Shown here: in pieces, positions 58,103 to 64,000 of the stretch
Layout of the letters: each line of letters starts with the position of its first letter
How positions within the stretch are numbered: the stretch's first letter is position 1
The notes under the pieces: model-generated
What the model was told of the DNA's origin: nothing
Database searches by the model: none
What the model saw: the letters and a program-made list of their open reading frames with translations, nothing else
Program-made: the position numbers and the translations under genes
Source of the DNA: Paracentrotus lividus
Lineage: Eukaryota; Echinodermata; Echinoidea; Camarodonta; Echinidae
Reading direction: 5' to 3'
DNA length: 64,000 nucleotides
Assembly (NCBI GenBank): GCA_940671915.1
Contig: CALNVZ010000641.1
Coordinates: forward strand, 7,476,415 to 7,540,414

Positions 58103-60736
58103 CAGTGGCGGATTTAGGGGGGGCCGAGGGGGCCGGGCCCCCGCTATTGGCAGCGCAAAAAAAAAAGGGAAAGAAGAGAAAAAGAGGAGAAAAAGAAGGG
58201 GAAAGGGAAGGAAGAAGGAAAAAAGAAAAAAAAAGAGAGATGAAAAGTAAAAACAGGAAGAAAATATTTGTTTCAGGTTTAACATATTAAAAATTGCTCG
58301 CACTTCGCGCTCATTTTGTTTAATTAGGTAATTTTCTCTTGAGCACGCACAAAAAGTGCTTAAAATGCACTGTTTTCAAGTTGTAATATATATATATTTA
58401 AAAAAGAAGATAGCTCACATTGTTTAATATATATAAGATTATGTCTTCTTTATAGCAATAAAAACGCTTTAAAACTATGTTTCAGGTTGATATAATTATC
58501 TAAAATTTTCAGCTCGTGCTTCGCGCTCGCATCGTTTAATGAGATATGTATCTTCTTAAGAACAGTAGCATTAAAAAAAACCTTTAAATGCACTGTTTTT
58601 AGATTGTTTATCTAAAAATTTCGCGCTCGCATTGTTTAATGAGATAAATCTTCCTTATAAAGATAGCATAAAATTGCACTGTTTTAGGTTGACATATACA
58701 TTAAATTTTCACTCGCGCGTTCGCGCTCGCATTGTTTGATGAGATAAGCATATTTTATGAGCTTAGCATAAACACGCTAAAATTAAATGTTTTTAAGTGA
58801 TTGACAAAAATTTTCGGCTCGCGCTTCGGCTCGCATTATTTAATGAAGTATTGTATTCTTCTTTATAAGTATGGCATAAATAATCTTTAAATGCACTGTT
58901 ATAAGCTTGATATATCAAAAATTTTCGGCTCGCGGCTTCGCGCTCGCATTGTATAAAATAGTATCTTCTTTATGAGCATGGCATAAATAATCTTAAATGC
59001 ACTGTTTCAGCTTGAATATATCAAAAATTTTCGGCTCGCGCTTCGCGCTCGCATTGTATAAATATGTATCTTCTTTAAAAAAAAGCTTAAAATAGCGTAT
59101 TTTCATGTTGATATATCAAAAATATTCGGCTCGCTGCTTCGCGCTCGCATTGTTTAATGACAAATATCTTCTTAAAAAGCATAGCACAAAAACAAAACTT
59201 CAATGCACTGTTTTTAGGTTGACATATCATTAAATTTTCAGCTCGCGCTTCGCGCTCGCATTGTTTGATGAGATAAGACATATTCTTTTATGAGCTTAGC
59301 ATAAACACGCTTAAAATTAAATGTTTTTAGTTGATTGAACAAAAATTTTCGGCTCGCGCTTCGCGCTCGCATTATTTAATGAAGTATGTATCTTCTTTAT
59401 AAGTATGGCATAATAATCTTTAAATGCACTGTTTTAAGCTTGATATATCAAAAATTTTCGGCTCGCGCTTCGCGCTCGCATTGTATAAAATATGTATCTT
59501 CTTTATGAGCATGGCATAAATAATCTTTAAATGCACTGTTTTCACTTGATATATCAAAAATTTTCGGCTCGCGCTTTCGCGCTCGCATTGTATAAATATT
59601 ATCTCTTTAAAAAAGCTTAAAATACCCTATTTTCATGTTGATATATCAAAATATTCGGCTCGCGCTTCGCGCTCGCATTGTTTAATGACAAATATCTTCT
59701 TAAAAAGCATGCACAAAAACAAAACTTCAAATGCACTGTTTCAGGTTAACATATCTTTAAGTTTCAGCTCGCGCTTCGCTCTTGCATTGTTGAGATAAGC
59801 ATTTCTTTATGAGCTTAGCATAAAAAAAGCTTAAAATGCCGTTTTCATGTTTGATATTCAAAAATATTTGGCTCGAGCTTCGCGCTCGCATTGTTTAGTG
59901 AAAAGTATTCTTCTTAAAAAGCATAGCACAAAAAAAAATTTCAATGCCGTGTTTTTAGGTTGATATATCCAAAATTTCAGCTCGCGCTTCGCGCTCGCAT
60001 TGTTTAGTGAGATAATATGTATCTTCCTAATAAACATAGCATAAAACGCTTAAATATGCATTGTTTTCAGGTTGATATAATTTATTACAAAAAATTTTCG
60101 GCTCGCTCGCATTTTTTAATGAGATAAGTATCTTTTTAAAAAGCATAGCACAAAAAAAGCTTTGAATGCACATATTTTCAGGTTGATATATCAAAAAATT
60201 TCAGCTCGCGCTTCGCGTTCGCATTGTTTAATGATATAATTTTTCTTTATGAGCTTAGCATAAAAAAAAGCTTAAAATGCCCTGTTTTCATGTTGATATA
60301 TCAAAAATATTTGGCTCGAGCTTCGCGCTCGCATTGTTTAGTGAAAAGTATCTTCTTAAAAAGCGTAGCAAAAAAAAAAATTCAATACCGTGTTTTTAGG
60401 TTGTTATATCCAAATGTTCAGCTCGCCTTCGCGCTCGCATTGTTTAATGATATAAGTATTTTCTTTATAGCTTAGCATAAAAACGCTTAAAATCAAATGT
60501 TTCAGGTTGAATATAGCAAAAATTGTCGGCTCGCGGTTCGCCGCTCGCATTGATTTAATACATTGGCTTGTTTCATTAAAAAAAACAAGATAACTTAATT
60601 AAGTGTCTATAGGCATATAACAGCCCCCCCCCCCCCCCACGGCGCTTAGCTTTTCAAACCGCTGATCAAAGGAAATTTGGGTGAAAAAAAAATTCCGGCC
60701 CCCCCCCCCTATTGGCGAATGCTGGATCCGCCCCTG
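58103..60736. mobile_element. 2.6 kb TIR element filled with satellite
   Basis: Left end CAGTGGCGGATTTAG, right end CTGGATCCGCCCCTG, inverted to each other. CTTTG occurs directly on both sides (58098-58102 and 60737-60741). GC-runs lie just inside both ends (58118-58142 and 60628-60711). Between them is the largest satellite block of the window. No transposase. The ends look like hAT-type CAG-GGCGGATCCAG termini, but a 5-base duplication does not fit hAT (8 bases), so I leave the superfamily open. Confidence 0.75.
58290..60560. repeat. Satellite array with GCTCGCGCTTCGCGCTCGC core, block 3
   Basis: About 25-28 tandem units of roughly 75-100 bases: TGATATATCAAAAATTTTCG, core GCTCGCGCTTCGCGCTCGC, ATTGTTTAATGAGATAAGTA, TCTTCTTTATAAGCATAGCA, and AAAATGCACTGTTTTCAG. 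Higher-order structure is visible: neighbouring units alternate between two or three variants (for example ATTGTATAAA and ATTGTTTAATGA), and about five units near 58700-59140 repeat again at about 59240-59690. Confidence 0.9.
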
Positions 60737-60806
60737 CTTTGGATGACATGATGTATGCGTATCAGACATTTGCATGTGAATAAGTATCAACAGTTATTAA
60801 TATCCT

Positions 60807-61353
60807 TTCATTATAGACTCTTAAACAGGATATTGTTTTTGAATAAGGATCTTGTAAAATTTAATATACTTTAGACAAGAACTGTTCTTTTTGTGGAAGA
60901 GAAGAGGAAGATATGGTGCATTTCTTTTATTATTGTAACGTGACCAAATTGAATCTGGAGCCGTTTGACCGACTTTCATAACAATTAAGCAATGTATAGG
61001 AACTGTTACTTAAATGAGAGGCAAGTTAGTAGCTAACAAAACTGACAAATTTGATAAAAAATGGTTAAATTTGATAGAATTTTGATGGTTTAGTATAATC
61101 TTATTTCAAATCCCAAACCATTCTCAACCTTTGTGTTATTATTTGGTGTTACATGAATTATTATTATGTATGGCTCTGTGTATAAAGCAAATCCTTTTTT
61201 TGCTGTAATTTCTCTATGCTACATGTATGAGGTTCAGGAAACGCATTATAACTGTATATACATTCATATATGTTTTTTATTTGCTGCAATATTCTCTATA
61301 CATGTATTCAATTATGTTGTTGTTCTAAATAAATGGACTATCGGAGGGTCACA

Positions 61354-61385
<32 letters not shown>
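60807..61385 (+). mobile_element. 5'-truncated LINE insertion with target-site duplication
   Basis: The 3' end of a LINE ORF2: LDKNCSFCGREEEDMVHFFY, then YCNVTKLNLEPFD, a CxxC...H...C zinc-knuckle segment as at the C-terminus of L1/Tx1-like elements, then a frameshifted RGKLVANKTDKFDKKWLNL. The 3' untranslated part follows with an AATAAA at about 61328, and an A tail occupies 61352-61385. The 13-base TTATTAATATCCT stands immediately before (60794-60806) and after (61386-61398), the hallmark of target-primed reverse transcription. Confidence 0.9.
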
Positions 61386-61387
<2 letters not shown>

Positions 61388-61544
61388 ATTAATATCCTAC
61401 TTTTTTCGGTAATAAGGCAGACCTTATGGTCCGGTATGATATATCATTCGGGTATTCCTCACAGAGTTTCAACATTACAAAATAATGTGACATAAACAAT
61501 TTCAAATGATTTTATTCATCGACCGAAACGAATTTTTATAAAAG

Positions 61545-61865
61545 CACACTGTAAAAAATATTTGTAATTTTACAGCAAATCTGCTGTCAGCAGAGTCGCC
61601 ATAAAAATCGTATTATAAAAAACAGTTTTGTTGTAAATTTCTCCTGCAAATAATTACATGAGAAATACAAAATATACATCAGGAGTAATACATTTGTTCC
61701 GTTTTAACAACAGTGTAAGCTATAGAACTCTAATGATTTTTTTTTTCTTCTCTTTCATTAAATTATTAGAGGAGAAATTTACAGCAAAACTGTTATTTTA
61801 AATTACATATTTGTATGGCGACTCTACTGACATCACTTTGCTGTATTATTTTTTTTACAATGCAT
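61545..61865. mobile_element. MITE with ACACTGTAAAAAA end
   Basis: The left block CACTGTAAAAAATATTTGTA, then TTACAGCAAATCTG and CAGAGTCGCCATA, is mirrored on the right by TATGGCGACTCTACTGACAT, CTTTGCTGTATTA and TTTTTTTTACAATGC. About 320 bases with no coding. Confidence 0.75.
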
Positions 61866-62231
61866 GTACTTGGCGCCTTGAGCAATTATTTAAAGATATA
61901 TGCAAAATCATATACTTTGCGCCTTGAGCAAAGTGTGTTTTTTTTTTAATATGTAAAAACATACCTTGCGCCTTAAGAATTTCCCAAGATGGAGAGTCGG
62001 GCTTTATAAATACTGTTATTAATATTGTTATTACAAATTATTTATCTGTTAACATCTTTTTTTGTGTGTGTGATTTTAGAAATTGTGGCAATACATCATC
62101 AAAGTTAAAATCAAAACCTTAAAATTGTATATTGACTTCGCAAACTTTCACTGTTTGCTCGAATTTCGTTGCAATAAATATCATGCTTTCCTTGCTATTG
62201 CAGCTGAGACGATGGGGCTTGTAACATTTCA

Positions 62232-62368
62232 GGGGAGCATTTCATCAAAGGACTTGTCAGACATTTTATCCGACAAATTTGCTTTCAGCCAATCAGATGC
62301 AAGCATTTCAGTAGTTTATAACAGTTTGTCGGCTAAAACATCCGACAAGTCCTTTCATGAAACACCCT
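62232..62368. mobile_element. Short palindromic MITE, copy 3
   Basis: Ends GCATTTCATCAAAGGACTTG and CAAGTCCTTTCATGAAAC. Internal GCCAATCAGATGCAAGCATT is identical to that in the copy at 24234-24372. Confidence 0.85.
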
Positions 62369-63289
62369 ATATAGTCAGTCAATACACCTGTTACACATTA
62401 ACTGTTCAATTGTAGAATTGATTATTTCTGTTAAAATGAAGATACGATTTCTCTATGAATGTTAGCAAACACTTCAAATTCAAGTGATGTTGGCGATATT
62501 GTGTCAATGAAAAGTGTAATCATGCGAGGAAAAAAATGCATTTCTGTATTTAAAAAAATGTTACAACCGGGGTAAAATAATAAGTTATGAAATCTTCTCA
62601 AAAGTTATGTATTATGTGGTATCAAATTAAAGCCAAGATTTCATTGATTTTTACTGATATATTTTGTCTAATTTGCTTGTGCAAAAAAAAAAATGATTAA
62701 CTAGTGATTAATCTTCATACTATAAAAAAAATGTTTTTTCTCAAAAATTCCTCATGTGTCATTAGAGCATAATTACAATCAAAGTATAGAGGCGTATGAT
62801 GTTTATTACACATGTTGTTTTTGGCATCCTTCGTTCCTTCACCTTCCCTTACTCAGCATTCCCTAAGATCGCTCACACACACAAAAAAAGAGATTTTTTT
62901 TTTTTTTTTTTATGTTTTCTTCTTTCTTTTTAAGCCCAAACTAGGATTGTACTCAGACATTTACTTTTGAAAACTAATTCAATGAATGAGCAATATTCTA
63001 GAAAAATCATTATTGCATGCTTAAGGCCAATATTTTTTCATGAATTTTCGTTTATAGTAAAAGAAAGCAACGAGTAATCTATGTGTAACAAAAAACACTT
63101 TCCTTGATATTGTAATATAAAATATGCCGATGTGATTCGGTAAGAGCCTCGATCAATGTGCATCTCCCCTTTTCACTTGTTAAACAATTCTAACATAACT
63201 CTGTGAGGTCTGCTTACGTAATCCATTGTTTGGTTATGATACTGACCAGGCTAAAGCGGCTGGACAATGGTTTTAGTGTGGCTTCCAGT
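62369..63289. other. Non-coding stretch
   Basis: T run near 62897-62912. The first 150 bases resemble 41990-42110. No gene recognised. Confidence 0.4.
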
Positions 63290-64000
63290 GGGGAAAATAT
63301 AGGTTTCGTTTGCAAGTCATGTTAATGTTTGGCAACATGTATATATATGTTCTACTTGATCACACGAATAAGAAAAAATATGTCGCCAATTTTTTAATTG
63401 ACCTTTTGTGACCCAAAATGAAGGTCAAAGTCAGGCTTCATTAACATGTCAACATGTCAAATTCGGTATCAAATTGTAGGTAATGTTATAACTAGCAATT
63501 AAGTCAATTATCATTTTTTCACCCGACCATTCAGTTTTGAGCAATATGCAAATCAGTTTATTTATGCATAATTGAATGCATATCAGAGTCAAGTTCAGTG
63601 AACGGCGACCAGACACAACATATCCATAGACAATATTAATGAAAACTAATCAAGATTAAAACGTGAATCATACTAGCCTAATATTGTTGCCACATTCTGG
63701 TGACCCTTATGACCTTGAAAATAGGTCAAAGGTCAGTGATGATTAACAACCTGGAAATGGCATTAATTTGGCAAAAACCGAATTTTCTATGAACTTTGAC
63801 CTTATTTCTAGGTCAAATGTGTCACGTAAGAATATGACGACTTCTATTTTTTGGGTTGATGGCATGAAGGTAAACATATTCATGTTAGTAGCCAACAAAG
63901 TTAAGCTTATAGTAGACCAACAGGTTAAAGGTCAAAGTTCAAGAAAGACGTTTTGGCCACAGTTGTTTGTCTTGACCTTAGTCTTATTGGGCCGTATTAC
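63290..64000. repeat. Interspersed repeat, inverted relative to 24700-25440
   Basis: TTGCAAGTCATGTTAATGTT near 63309 is the complement of 25408-25427, and GACCTTATTTCTAGGTC near 63799 is the complement of a block near 24858. The order of shared blocks is reversed throughout. The repeat runs off the window end. Non-coding. Confidence 0.75.

Noticed and set aside
58290-60560. Regularly spaced palindromic cores that look like a CRISPR array
   Set aside because: The spacers are themselves repeated units and not unique, the context is a eukaryotic TIR element, and there are no cas genes.
58103-60736. Assignment to the hAT superfamily
   Set aside because: The CAG-GGCGGATCCAG ends suggest it, but the direct repeat is 5 bases and the related element at 36080 has 6, whereas hAT elements duplicate 8.

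Overview
The window looks like animal nuclear DNA: genes with GT/AG introns, few long coding stretches, long A/T homopolymers, microsatellites, and many non-LTR and terminal-inverted-repeat (TIR) DNA elements. Several features suggest a marine deuterostome, most likely an echinoderm and perhaps a sea urchin: the short-period satellite built on GCGAGCGCGAAGCGCGAGC, a melatonin-receptor-like orphan GPCR, and a DUF1647-type glycosyltransferase-like gene. That assignment comes from memory of the families, not from a search.

I can support three cellular genes. (1) An intronless class A GPCR on the minus strand (13801-14768) whose frame breaks at a run of eight T, so it is either a pseudogene or an assembly error. 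(2) A minus-strand gene of the DUF1647 type: its 3' coding exon (27932-28459) and the preceding exon (34437-34541) are joined in phase 0 across a ~6 kb intron, and a weaker exon candidate lies at 35544-35637. (3) A complete four-exon plus-strand gene (44396-47385) for a secreted 405-residue protein with a signal peptide, a novel-looking three-fold cysteine-pair repeat, a run of six arginines, and one C-terminal EGF-like domain.

The rest is mostly repeats. 0.4-5.5 kb: two copies of a TIR family made of small palindromes of the GACTAG type, one carrying a mariner-like insertion. 5.7-6.5 kb: a repeat with two tRNA-like promoters. 8.2-11.3 kb: a LINE reverse-transcriptase relic, then two head-to-head 0.84 kb TIR elements. 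11.5-13.5 kb: satellite. 15.4 kb: a tRNA-type SINE. 16.9-17.7 kb: a CACAGTGTG minisatellite. 17.7-18.6 kb: a second LINE relic. 19.2-22.9 kb: a third copy of the first family, with a palindromic element nested inside. 24-27.6 kb: small TIR elements.

28.7-33 kb (inside the DUF1647 gene intron): a satellite split by a Tc1-like element and a 2 kb palindrome. 36-37.2 kb: a satellite-bearing element inside a MITE. 38-44.2 kb: small TIR elements and a 0.4 kb direct duplication. 48.0-56.1 kb: an ~8.1 kb foldback structure. 57.6-62.4 kb: a TTAA-type MITE, a 2.6 kb TIR element filled with satellite, a 5'-truncated LINE with a target-site duplication, and two small palindromic MITEs. Several insertions can be proven from the sequence itself, because the empty site survives in a sister copy within the window.
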